Shown here: in pieces, positions 10,936 through 20,878 of the stretch
Position numbering within the stretch: position 1 is the stretch's first letter
Layout: every line of letters begins with the position of its first letter
Source: Ixodes scapularis
Taxonomy: Eukaryota; Arthropoda; Arachnida; Ixodida; Ixodidae
DNA length: 64,000 nt
NCBI RefSeq assembly: GCF_016920785.2
Contig: NW_024609836.1
Coordinates: 12,120,018-12,184,017, forward strand
Direction of reading: 5' to 3'
Position numbers and translations under genes: made by a program
Notes under the pieces: model-generated
Database searches by the model: none
What the model was told of the DNA's origin: nothing
Seen by the model: only the letters and a program-made list of their open reading frames with translations

Positions 10936-11565
10936 TTTTACTTGGTGTTCAAAAGTATGCGATGTGACGTCACTGCAAGGAGCCTATATCAGAGCACAAC
11001 TTCACTGCACACTTGCGCATTTTTGGAGTTGACTCAAAAAAAAAAAATAAAATGCCCGGCAATGACGAAATCCGGTAGATACTGTCAACGGTTTGTTGAA
11101 ATTGACATTCATAATGCCAACCCCTGAACGGCCCAGATGACGGTCCAAAAAGCGTTCAAGCCCAGTCCGCGCTTACGTGCCGAAAAAAAAAAAAACACAA
11201 AAAAAAAAAAAAGAAAGAAAAAAAGAAAAAAAAAAACTATCCGGCACGGCGCGAGAGAGAGGGGGAAAGGCAGGCAGAGGAGATGCCAGTGGCATCTGCA
11301 TCGATGCGTTGGGAAACTCGGCAAGAAGAGGGCGAGAGAGAAAAGTGGGGGAAGATAGCGACGACGAACAATTGACAAGCCTAAGTTCCGGGTGCGCGTA
11401 TTTTGTGAGTCGTTCCCAAAATATTCCACTGAATGTTCTGTTCTTCGAATTGGCCGAGAGAGAACAGCTTTTCCGAAAGCCAGTCACTAGCACCGGCCGT
11501 CACGTCTACAGGTCTACGAAGCAAACCGCTACGTCGCCGTGATTTTTTTTTTTTTTTTTTGAGTC

Positions 11566-11927
11566 TGCATACAGTATAAGTGCTGCGATTGGACGAGTCG
11601 TTCAAGTCGCCCCCATGAAGAAGTCGGTGATCGCCAAAAACGCCGTCGTATTCAGTCACGGCTCGAGGATCTTTTTCAAGGCCGTAACGCTTCACACGTT
11701 GAATCGTACTACTGCTCGGATCAAGGTGCCTGTGAGGATATGAATGACGCCCCCCAGAAAACAAGTGGCAGTGCACATAACGGCGCGTCAAGTCCAGTCT
11801 CCGATCAAGACCCTTCAGACGGCTCCGATGATCCCAATCAAGAGCGCCCAGCCGGACGGGACCCCCCTTCTAAGACCATTCCCGTGCACGCAGCGAGAGT
11901 ACCAGCTATCGCGCAATGGGACGGCTA
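11566..11927 (+). CDS. Possible exon, unrecognised acidic Ser/Asp-rich protein
   Basis: A poly-T tract and CATACAG acceptor at 11565 precede a frame with no stop until TAA at 11925-11927. It begins YKCCDWTSRSS, includes RQKRRRIQSRLEDLFQGRN (basic) and SYYCSDQGACEDMNDAPQ, then a Ser/Asp/Pro-rich part (SSPVSDQDPSDGSDDP). Another frame of the same DNA runs on to a GTAAGT donor at about 11954. I do not recognise a family. It may be a captured exon or a transposon-encoded fragment. Confidence 0.3.
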
Positions 11928-12442
11928 AAGCACGCGAGTCAGAAGCAGAACGAGGTAAGTGGTGGAACATTCCGCGCCCCGTGACATCGTCTCTTGTTCA
12001 TTTATTTACGTGAATTTGTTCTTTTATATCTTTGAGGCTGGCACATCCAGGGACGTCTTTTGGAGGCGCTCCGTATTGCATCTCGTGTCTGAACATGCTC
12101 AAATAAACAGGTCGTACTAAACCTGTGTTTTAGTTACTTCCTTCGTACTTGCTTGATAGCAACTTGCCTTCGCAATAATACTAAAAAACTACTTTTTTTT
12201 TTTTTTTGGGGGGGGGGGGGTGGAGAGGGGGGACACAAAGTTTTCCCACGACCGCTAGGGAACGTAATTTGGAAAGGTTTCTCGACGTTCTGGGAATGTC
12301 GTTGGTAGTCCGGATGTCGTAAACACACGTATCATAAACGTCGAGGGAGGACGCAACGGCCCACTGAGACGTGCATGTGACGTGCAACAAACCTCATTTG
12401 GAACGTCCCCTCGAAATTCTGTGCACCTTTTCTCGCGGACAT

Positions 12443-14227
12443 TTAAAGGGACCATGAAATGACCTTTTTACTTTTTCCAGATAACTTTTACATTAAACCG
12501 TCAATGTTCACTGAATGCCGAACAGGCATCCGTTTTCGTCTCGGTTTATTAACTTCTACACAAAAAATTATTGAAATATCGACTTTTTCATTCTCTCCAA
12601 CTGACCGCAAAACAAGCCGTGACGTAGACCGTTTCCGGAACCGGAAGTTCTCTCGGCAGTAGGAGAATGGGAGTGTTAGCGGTTGGTTAGCGGCAACGAG
12701 TTGGGGTGCGCCGGTAGGTTTTACTGCGCTGATGTCACCGACGTATTTCCTGAATCGGCGCCTCTCATCGCCGCATCGCAGCTGAGCGAAATTCAATGAG
12801 ATATGTTGCGCTACAGCGACAGCATGGGACTAGTCCCATACGCCGGTATGCCTGTTGGGAAGTGCAGCGAGTCTTCCGGTGAAGACTCCAGAAGTCAACC
12901 ACCCTGTCATTGTTGGCAGAAGGGCCGGCCCGCCCGTGTCAGTCGTTTGCAAAGCGACGTAGATGGCGTTTTTCGCGGCCTCGGAGATGCAGGAGCGAGC
13001 TGACGTTAAAAAAGATACGTTTGAACTACGAGTGTCAGCAAGAGCCACGTAAATACCTGTTTACACTCGGAGCGGACGTGCGCACTTGATGGAAGTGCTG
13101 TATTCGCGCTGTTTGTAAGCGTTTCGGGACCGTTATTTTACGATTGCAACTCGATACTGACGCGACACTCGGCAAAGAAAGGTTGGACCGGGGTTGTACG
13201 TATACCTCCCACGAACTGTTATAGCTCGACAGTGACGTGCAGTCTGTCAGAATAAAAATGGCATACCAATAAAGTGTACATACCGTGTTACGAAGGTAAT
13301 CCATACGGCGTTTATTTCAGCTCCATATCACACGAAACAAGAAGATAGAATTGACGAGAGTCCCTTTTCGACGAGTGTTCGTCAACACTGCCTCGGAAAA
13401 CAAAGGGAAGAGATTGACCTCACCTCTTAATCTAGAATTGAGGTCAGTGATCAAACTATAATACGGGAAGGGTCCACAAGGGTCGCGCGGGCATATTCCA
13501 TTTAGCACGCCAGCCGGTCGTAGGCAGACGGTCTTGCGACAAAGCAACGCAGCGCCGAGTCGGAATGCCTGCTAGGCCTATATTCCGAACAGCTCGCTTC
13601 GTCGGAGTCAGTGGATCCAGCGTTCTTGTTCGTCGTGGTCTGTTTTAAGTACTGTTTTCTTGCTGCTTGAAGTCGGCACGCGCGGGAAGAACACGTAGAA
13701 AAATAAACGTTCAGTCAGTCAGAGTTTTGAGAGGAAGGAAAACAAAGAAAATAAATGTTCGTCGATCGCCGTCACCCAAGTAACTGTCGGCCCTGCCCTA
13801 CTGCGCACGCGCAGTAGTTGCTTGGTTTACCACACGATAGATGGCGCTTGGCTCTCAGCATTATCAAATTTGGCAATTTTCGCCACACATCTCTAATTAG
13901 GCTACAAAATGTGGATCTGAATATTATTTAACAAAACTTTTAGGAAACATTCGCCGGCTATTTATTGTTTACGATCGCGGTGCTGGTGAGGTAGGCTCTT
14001 ACCCAATAGGCGACCTGGATTTGGCTGACGTGCTCCATTTCCGCGGATGCATCGCAGTGAACAGGCGAAGGAAGGAAGGCGCAAAAGAGTCCAGTTTTCT
14101 TTTAAAAGTTCTATAGCAAATAATTTTTTTTGGCTCCCTATTTTTGTGTTTTTGTGTTTCTTCTCACAATTTTTACGACGTGCGGTGGATGAAACTCGAT
14201 TTTAAAATCATTTCATGGTCCCTTTAA
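12443..14227. mobile_element. TTAA-flanked element with AGGGACCATGAAATG ends
   Basis: Element 12447-14223, 1777 bp, between TTAA at 12443-12446 and 14224-14227. Its ends are inverted repeats (AGGGACCATGAAATGA against the complement of TCATTTCATGGTCCCT). It is nested in the 4.8 kb ACGTC-rich element. The interior from about 12950 to 13750 is related to the interior of 57934-59712, including TGTCAGCAAGAGCCACG and ACTCGGCAAAGAAAGGTTGG. No transposase motif is identified. Confidence 0.75.
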
Positions 14228-14344
14228 AGGTTTCATCGACGTCGAAGGAAGGTAACGTCCGGACCTTCGACGTTTTACGACGTCACGTTACAGACGTCTT
14301 CGACGTTCTTTCGACGTTTTCTTCACGTTTATGTGCTGCTTGGG

Positions 14345-14720
14345 AAGGGACACGAGCATATTTTGACAACCCCCCCCCCACCACTTTTACCCCTGCAAAA
14401 AAAAAAAAAAAAAGAATGGACGGGGGCCAAAATTTGGCGGGCGCCGTAGCAGACGACGCGGTTGTCTCTAACCAGAGGAGAGGAGGAGGCGTGCACGCAC
14501 AAGGAGGTTCCCCCATCTCCTTTAATCGCCTCCCCAATTCATAGTCCTCTCACAGCCTAACCTCGGAAGATCTGTTCGGGAATTTTTGTTGTTTTTTCTC
14601 ACGTGTTGCACGAGGTTCCTCTTTCGAGAGAGAGAGAGAGAGAAAAAAAAAAAGCTTTATTAAGGCCGGCCATGTCCAGCTGCTAAGGAGTCCGAGTGCA
14701 ACGCACTGAGTATTCACTTT
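14345..14720. other. Shared segment of copy A, no gene recognised
   Basis: Matches 61217-61580 in copy B (GGACGGGGGCCAAAATTTGG, AGCAGACGACGCGGTTGTCT). Contains C and A homopolymers and a GA microsatellite at 14627-14644. GC-rich and collinear in both copies, but without a supported frame. Confidence 0.5.
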
Positions 14721-14769
14721 GAAGCCTCTACAACAAAGCAAAACGGCGTGTAACTTGGTTTGCTTTGCG

Positions 14770-14876
14770 ATACTGGAGACAGGTGAAGGGAAGAAACTCT
14801 CTCTGTCAAGCAGTACGCACGAGGAACTCCTGACGGCTTTGGCAGCACTGACAACTATCAGCGAAAACACCTTAGT
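14770..14876 (+). CDS. Exon-like segment with GTAAGT donor (copy A)
   Basis: An AG acceptor-like site (GAGACAG) and a strong donor (CACCTTA then GTAAGTGC at about 14874) bracket a frame including EELLTALAALTTISENTL. Copy B has the same boundaries at 61640-61737. Copy A has two extra bases (CT) before the conserved part, so the frame upstream is shifted. Family not recognised; it could be a host exon or part of a non-coding transcript. Confidence 0.3.
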
Positions 14877-15114
14877 AAGTGCTTCTTTTCTTTTTTTTTT
14901 ATCTTTATGGTTTGCTTTAATGTTTGAAGTTGCGTTGTTAATAGACAGGTTTGGCGAACCGTCTTTCTAAGATTGCTAAAGAGGTCCGCAACCCGACACT
15001 GCATTCTCAAACAGGTTCGTCGACTCGGGAAACCGTCAAACGTGTATACGAAATATTCCCCTAGTTCGTCGTACTGCGCGAAAGCAAGACCAATCGATGT
15101 GCCATTGGTGGGGT

Positions 15115-15937
15115 CCGGACATTTCGGTGCTGGGCGTTTTGGTGCAGGGCGTTTTGGTGCACCGATGTTTTGGTTCACGGACATTTCGGTGCACGGAATT
15201 TTCGGTGCGCAGACATTTTGGTGCATGAACTTTTCGGTGCACGGACGTTTCGATGCACGGTCATTCAAAATCGCGTTTTTTTCTTTTTCTTTTCTAAAAT
15301 TATTTTAGCAAGAAATCTTTGTTGTTGTTTTTTTTCGCACTTAATGAATATGTAGACTTGGTCATTCATTTACGGTCACTTGCTTATATACGACCAAGTG
15401 ACTTTGTTAGGCGCAGCTCCATCCTACAGGAGGGCTGGACACGTTGGACGTTATGGTTTGTTTGCCGGTGTCTCTTTTCCAACGGACGCACTAGACGCAT
15501 CACATCGTGTCTACGCGTTGAGTCGATACAGGCGCTCTCGGCTCCTTTTGTAAAGGTGTGGGCTTTATTATTGGTAACCTGCGTAGCAAAGGCCCCAACA
15601 GCAAGAAGCTTGAGATTCTACAAAATTACCCGAGACATGAGATGCGACTAGTGTGTACGTTCGAAAAGAAACACCGACAAACGAACCAGAACGTCCAACG
15701 TCTCCAGTCCTCACGTAGGATGGTAATGCGCCTAACAAAGTCACTTAGGTGGTATATCAGTAAGTGGCCGTAAATGGATGACCAAGTCCAGAAAAGTGTA
15801 AAGTGCGAAAAAATAAACTTCTAGCTAAAATAGTGCTTACTACATTTAGAAAAAAAAAAAGAACTCGCGATTTTGATTGGCCGTGCACCGGAATGTCCGC
15901 GCACCGAAAAGTCACACACCGAAACGTCCTACACCTC
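15115..15937. mobile_element. Foldback-type element, family 1 (GGTGCACGGACATTTC ends), copy A
   Basis: The left end (15117-15268) is an array of about 16-bp units such as TTCGGTGCACGGACA. The right end (15888-15935) is the same unit inverted (GTGCACCGGAATGTCCGC). Inside, arms of about 140 bp at 15355-15500 and 15650-15790 are inverted copies (GACTTGGTCATTCATTTACG and the complement of CGTAAATGGATGACCAAGTC). The element sits at the same place in copy B (62983-63785), so it predates the duplication. Foldback elements are defined by long inverted ends built of tandem repeats. Confidence 0.7.
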
Positions 15938-16352
15938 ACTTATTCCCTTCACTCCTATGCTAAGCGTCCGTCAGTCGGTTGTAAGCATCTTGCACTAAGC
16001 ATGCGCCGGAACAAGTACAAAAAAAAAATCCTCTTGGAACAGGGTTGGGAATTCTGGACACCCGATCCTTAATTACAAGTCGGGCATCGGACTCCTGCGC
16101 CCTGCGGTTTTTCTATTTCATCATAACATGGTTTACGTATAGGGTGTGTACTTTCCGGTGCTTATTTCTGAGAAAAATCGGCGGATGTTTTTTGGTGTTT
16201 ATTTATTTTCGAAACACCGGTGTATTTCGGTGGAACGTCTCATGACGAGGCTAAAATCGGTGATTATCGGTGGAAAAAAATGCGATTGATCACAGACAGA
16301 GAGTTCCAATTTTATTCACATGCATACACTTTTTTGAGGAAGCATATATTTC

Positions 16353-16532
16353 TCACACTTGGTTATTATAGTAGATGCAAACATACTTCGAGAGGCTGGC
16401 ATCCGTCATGGCAGCACGTTCCTTGCGGTTCACAACCCGCAATTTTGAAAACGCACGCTCCACATTTGCGCTGGACACAGGAAATCCCAAAATGTCCAGC
16501 GAGGCTTGGGACAGTAGTGGCCAGTCAGGTAA
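16353..16532 (-). pseudogene. hAT transposase C-terminal dimerisation fragment
   Basis: The minus-strand frame reads LPDWPLLSQASLDILGFPVS, then SANVERAFSKLRVVNRKERA, then AMTDASLSKYVCIYYNNQV and stop. The phrase PVSSANVERAFSKL is the hallmark of the hAT C-terminal dimerisation region. A TGA interrupts the frame just upstream (near 16541) and no splice acceptor is visible, so it is a remnant of a protein normally over 500 residues long. Confidence 0.8.
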
Positions 16533-16617
16533 ATGAAGTTTTCAAAATAACACTAGATCAACGGTGCTAGTTACAGCATACTGGCGGTAACAAAGAAACT
16601 GATTCTAGGTCACTCAG

Positions 16618-16785
16618 CTAGCTCTCGTCTCGGAGGACCGGCCGATAAATACTTTCATAAGGCACAAATCCCTCTGGCAGCTCCACGTTTATGCACGGAT
16701 TAACAATTGGCACGCGGAACCAGAACGACGATTCATCCATGAAATCTGTAGCGTAGTCATCCTGAGCTTTCCGCTTACTTCCCAT
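16618..16785 (-). CDS. Small ORF upstream of the hAT fragment, 55 residues
   Basis: ATG at 16785 to TAG at 16618. Starts MGSKRKAQDDYATDFMDESS, continues FWFRVPIVNPCINVELPEGF and ends VLRDES. Charged and compact, in the same orientation as the hAT fragment. It could be the first exon of the transposase or the product of an internal deletion. No domain recognised. Confidence 0.35.
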   Translation of the reverse strand: MGSKRKAQDDYATDFMDESSFWFRVPIVNPCINVELPEGFVPYESIYRPVLRDES

Positions 16786-17264
16786 CCTGGTGGCGTTCTA
16801 CTCCGCGTGACGACGAAGGGAAGCAAGTCTCACGTTGAGAAAACCCGTAGCCGCGGGACGGACGCGCCTTCTCAAACACGTCTGCAAATTATTTTACAGA
16901 ACGGTCCTTTTATATACAGCCGAAAAACTCCCCCGCCAACAAAACCCTTTTTCCGTTTCCCCAAAAGCCCATGGAAACTAAACAGATAACAAGGAACGCG
17001 TCTCAGTTCTGAAAGGTCAGTAGCCCCGTACGACGACACGGATGTTGGCAGTGTCTTCCAGGAACCACATCAACCTCTGAATACATGGCTTGCACTAACA
17101 TTACTTGGCCAGACACAATGGGGAAAGGGCGCGTGAGAGCATACCCTCCATTGCGTTAGTTTTTCCATAAAAGGGGGCCATGGGAGGCACAATGGGGGAA
17201 AGGTGTGTGAGAGCTTAGCTTCCACTGCGCTAACTAGACGCTTTTGACCCCCAGAAACGAGGGG

Positions 17265-18475
17265 CGGCGGAGAAAAGCTCACCGGAGAAAAGCTCACCGG
17301 AGAAAAGCTCACCGGAGATAAGCTCACCGGAGAAAAGCTCACCGCAAAACCGGCAGATCCGGAGAAAAGCTCACCGATTTTTTTTTAACTCGGCGGGTTA
17401 GGCGTCAAACGTTGCCATTTAACATAATTCGCATTCGCCCCTTTAGAAAATCGTACACCGGTAAAAAAAGACAACAATTTATTGACAACTGGCAATGTGC
17501 CGTCGGTAATTCTGTCAAATAAAGAGGTTTGTTCTTTGCAAGCTAATACGAATAGCGGTGTGGTGAACCGTTTCAGTTCCAAATATTGTGTAGTGCCTAA
17601 TAGACAAGTAGGTGTTTGTTGATGTAAACAGTGTCGGCTACGCTGTTTTCTTTCTGTTAATTTAACTAACAAAACTTTAGTTGCGAGAACAGATTCGTCC
17701 TGTCGTGTTTGTTGTCTTCACTCCATCGTCGTTGTTTGAGCGATTTTCATCATGTGTGACGTTTACCAACTCGCCCTATTCGCTACCTTACAAAAGACTA
17801 CTTCGTATATAGGTCACGAGTAACAACGCTGCCAGTGTGCAGCTCTGAAAGTCATGGGTAACTCGCCGTAGAAGGGCACTATCACACGAAGGGAACGCCT
17901 GGAAACACCAGCACGAACGGCTACAAAGCGTGCATGTCCGGGAAGAAAGAAACTTCAATATTCTACTGACCGTTTTATCCTGTTTTCAAAGGTTAACAAA
18001 AGCTTTAAAGAGGAATTCAGGTACCGCGTTCTTGCGCATGCACTTCGGATGTTCGCCATTGACAGTTTTGCTTTTTAGGCTTTATGCAGACGTTATTAAA
18101 TTTTCGGACTTTTTCCTGTTCTTCAAGTTCATAAACTTTTGAGTTGGGCTTTCGTTGCCTACAGAGTAAGCCACAGAAAACACTCGCCCGCAATTAATAA
18201 CTTGGAAGCAATATTATTCAATAAACTTAACAAATAATACAAAAAATACATTTTCTTTTTTATAAAGCTGACGAATTTTAATCATAATAAATTGATATAT
18301 GCTACGCATGATCCAACAGCCTCCATATAAAAAGAAGAAAAAAAATCGGTGAGCTTTTCTCCGCATCAGCTGGGTTTGCGGTGAGCTTTTCTCCGGTGAG
18401 CTTATCTCCGGTGAGCTTTTCTCCGGTGAGCTTTTCTCCGGTGAGCTTTTCTCCGGTGAGCTTTTCTCCGGGATT
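17265..18475. mobile_element. Foldback-type element, family 2 (CGGAGAAAAGCTCAC ends), unit 1
   Basis: Left array 17265-17375 of 15-bp units (CGGAGAAAAGCTCAC, one variant with GATAAG); right array 18346-18472 of the inverted unit (GTGAGCTTTTCTCCG). A body of about 970 bp lies between. A minus-strand frame at 17672-17385 (LGTTQYLELKRFTTPLFVLA) is seen, but its counterpart in unit 2 is broken by stops, so coding is doubtful. Confidence 0.75.
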
Positions 18476-18499
18476 CAGAAACGAGGGCGGACTGACGCC

Positions 18500-18785
18500 A
18501 CGTGCAAGCCTTGTATGGACGATTACGAGACGGAATGTCCAACGAGCCTGAATGTCGAACGAGACGAAAGATCCAATAATGGATATTCAGGCACGTTGGA
18601 CATTCAGGCTCGTTGGACATTCCGTCTCGGTTGGACATTCAGGCTCGTTGGACATTCCGTCTCGGTTGGATCTTTCGTCTCGATGGACATTCAGGCTCGT
18701 TGTACATTCCGTCTCGGTTGGATCTTTCGTCTCGTTGGACATTCAGGCACGTTGGACATTCCGTCTCGCCTGTCACGTGCTAGAA
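18500..18785. repeat. Foldback-type minisatellite, family 4 (GTTGGACATTCAGGCTC)
   Basis: About fifteen 16-17 bp units alternating TTGGACATTCAGGCTCG and TTGGACATTCCGTCTCG, with a short inverted stretch at the left (CGAGACGGAATGTCCAACG). It lies in the spacer between the two inverted family-2 units. A three-unit relative is at 24770-24820. Confidence 0.7.
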
Positions 18786-19001
18786 TAATTTGCCCTCTTA
18801 TATGTACAGACATGTGTGTATATTTAGTTCGCATTCCTGCAGACGTTGCCGTAGTTACATCATACTAAAATGTCGTGCCACAAAAGCCGACGTTGACGGA
18901 CCGACAAAGAAACAGAGCAGACACAAATATTATAATTTCACCTGAAGGCCTGATAGTTAGTTACTGAGTGCCGATGCGCAGCTATGTACCAATCGAATCC
19001 C
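18786..19001. other. Spacer between foldback units, nothing recognised
   Basis: AT-rich unique sequence between the family-4 array and unit 2 of family 2. No frame, hairpin or family match was seen. Confidence 0.5.
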
Positions 19002-20266
19002 GGAGAAAAGCTCACCGGAGAAAAGCTCACCGGAGATAAGCTCACCGCAAAACCGGCGGATGCGGAGAAAAGCTCCCCGATTTATTTTTAATTTTTTATA
19101 TGGAGGCTGTTGGATCATGCGTAACATATACCAATTTATTATCATTAAAGTTCGTCAGCTTTGTCAAAAAGAAAATGTCCTTTTTTGTATTATTTGCCAA
19201 GCTTATTAAGTATATTGCTCCCAAATTAATAATGGCGGGCCAGTGTTTTGTGCGGCTTACTCTCTATGCAACTAAAGCCTAACTGAACATTTTATGTACT
19301 TGAATAACATGAAAAAGTTCGAAAACTTATGTCTCCCTAAAACCTAAAGATCAAAACTGTAAACACCAAAAATCCGGAAGTGCATGCCCAACAACGCGGT
19401 GCCTAAAATTCTCTTTGAAGCTTTTATTAACCTTTGAAAACAAGATAAAACAGTCAGTAGGATATCGAGGCTTCTTTCTTCCACGGACATGCACGTTTTC
19501 TAGCCGTTCGTGCTTGTGTTTCCGCGCCTGGCCTTTGTGTGATAGTGCCCTTCTAAGGTGAGCCACTCATGACTTTCAGAGCTGCACACTGGCACCGTTG
19601 TTACTCATGACCTATATAAAAAATAGTCTTCTGTAAGGTAGCGAATAGGGCGAGTTGGTAAACGTTATACATGATGAAAACCGCTCAAACGACGACGACG
19701 GAGTGAAGACAACAAACACGACAGGACGAAGCTGTTCTCGCAAATAAAGTTTTCTTAGTGAAATTAACAGAAGGAAGACAGCGTGGCCGACACTGATTGC
19801 ATCAACAAATACCTACTTAACTATTAGGCACAACAGAATATTTGGAGCTGAAACGTTTCACACTCCGCTATTCATATTAGCTCACAAAGAACAAACCTCT
19901 TTATTTGACAGAGCTACCGACGGCGCACCCTCAGTTATCAATAAATTGTTGCCTTTTTTACCGGTGTACGATGTTCTGATATCATTTTTGTGGCTCCATT
20001 AATATACAGAATGTATATTAATGGGTGATTACTAATTTCTGAGGATTTAGTAAATATGCCCAATGACCTTCAAGAATATTACAAGAAAGAGGACATTTTT
20101 TTTTTTTTTAATGAAGTGGCGAATGCGAATTGTATTAAATTGCCACGTTTAACGCAAAATCCGCTAAGTTAAAAAAAAAAAAATCAGTGAGCTTTTTATC
20201 GCATCTGCCGGTTTAGCGGTGAGCTTTTCTCCGGTGAGCTTATCTCCGGTGAGCTTTTCTCCGCCG
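19002..20266. mobile_element. Foldback-type element, family 2, unit 2 (inverted relative to unit 1)
   Basis: Arrays at 19002-19078 and 20184-20265 of the same 15-bp unit. The body is the reverse complement of unit 1: TTTTATATGGAGGCTGTTGG (about 19095) pairs with CCAACAGCCTCCATATAAAA (about 18313), and GGCGAATGCGAATT (about 20120) pairs with AATTCGCATTCGCC (about 17426). The two units form a giant inverted repeat with a spacer of about 530 bp. Confidence 0.75.
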
Positions 20267-20390
20267 CCCGTACCAATCGGTTAAAGGTGTCGATTGTACG
20301 ACGCCAAACACTCCTTTGATATTAACAGTTCAAATGTTTGGAATGTTCCGATGACATAGGTCAGCCAATTTGAAATATATAATAGGGGTG

Positions 20391-20685
20391 CAATGTGCGG
20401 GTGCTCTAGTGGATCGCAATTGGGGGGCGTCTATGAAAGCCGCGCTTCAGATCCCAGGAATTTCTAGTTCAGTCCTCATCCCTGCCCACTTGGAGTTATA
20501 TAGATGAGCTACATACGGAGACCCGCATTGTAAACACATGACCGCCCGCCAGCGCCGCTGACTATGCGCAGAGTCAATACTTAATTGTTTAAAAGGTGCT
20601 TTGGGAGCTGTGGGTGCGAGGCATCAAGAGTTTGCACAAGCGTAATTTCCCACTAATAAAAAAAATATAGATATATTAAAAAAAA
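20391..20685 (+). repeat. Possible tRNA-related SINE remnant
   Basis: GTGCTCTAGTGG resembles a pol III box A and GCTTCAGATCCC a degraded box B about 35 bp later; the 3' end is A-rich. No clear target duplication was found. A weak call made on promoter-like motifs only. Confidence 0.2.
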
Positions 20686-20878
20686 GAATAAAACCTACTT
20701 CGTCAAACGTGAAAACAGCGCAAAAAATTGAACAAAGGACAAGTGAAAGGAGTGCACGGACAGCGCTTTGTCTGTGCACTCCTTTCACCTGTCCTTTGTT
20801 CAATTTTTTACGCTGTTTTCACGTTTGACGATGTTAAACCAACTAGCCCAACTTACCGCCTTGTTGAATAAAACCTAC
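20686..20878. mobile_element. Hairpin retroposon with 13-bp target duplication
   Basis: 20701-20830 folds into a near-perfect hairpin with arms of about 64 bp (CGTCAAACGTGAAAACAGCG to CGCTGTTTTCACGTTTGACG). The tail ACCAACTAGCCCAACTTACC follows. The direct repeat GAATAAAACCTAC flanks it at 20686-20698 and 20866-20878. A variable-length duplication of this size is typical of LINE-mobilised retroposons, not of cut-and-paste MITEs. Confidence 0.75.

Larger units (their letters stand above)
9543..14344. mobile_element. 4.8 kb TIR element with ACGTC-rich ends, present only in copy A
   Basis: Ends CCCAGGCAGCACAAAACGT and, on the opposite strand at the right end, CCCAAGCAGCACATAAACGT. Copy B lacks it at the matching place (about 61211), giving the empty site. 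The subterminal 500 bp at the left and the segments 12240-12440 and 14228-14340 at the right are densely packed with ACGTC/GACGT. The target duplication is short (2-4 bp around AA) and not resolved. No transposase is recognised. A further TTAA-flanked element is nested at 12447-14223. Superfamily not assigned. Confidence 0.65.
4569..16139. repeat. Copy A of an approximately 11.6 kb duplicated segment
   Basis: Starts at AAAAACCGGAACATGTCCTA and runs, apart from copy-specific insertions, in the same order and orientation as 47162-64000. Shared items in order are: the pre-PLE flank with TGTCGCGGGTCAGAATCC, the Penelope element, the post-PLE flank with GATATGTCAACCTGG, the CTTGACGCCACG block, a GGACGGGGGCCAAAATTTGG block, the exon-like segment and the foldback element. 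Homology runs up to the hAT at 16140 and appears to resume at 25057. It could be a segmental duplication or two copies of a larger mobile unit. Confidence 0.8.

Noticed and set aside
10280..11032. Plus-strand frames in the ACGTC-rich element (for example 10280-10543 and 10577-11032)
   Set aside because: No domain; part of the DNA is a fragment of a non-coding MITE family and the frames are not supported by splice signals.
15115..15268. Regular 16-bp repeats considered as a CRISPR array
   Set aside because: No unique spacers between the units; they are contiguous tandem repeats mirrored at the other end of a mobile element in a eukaryotic context.
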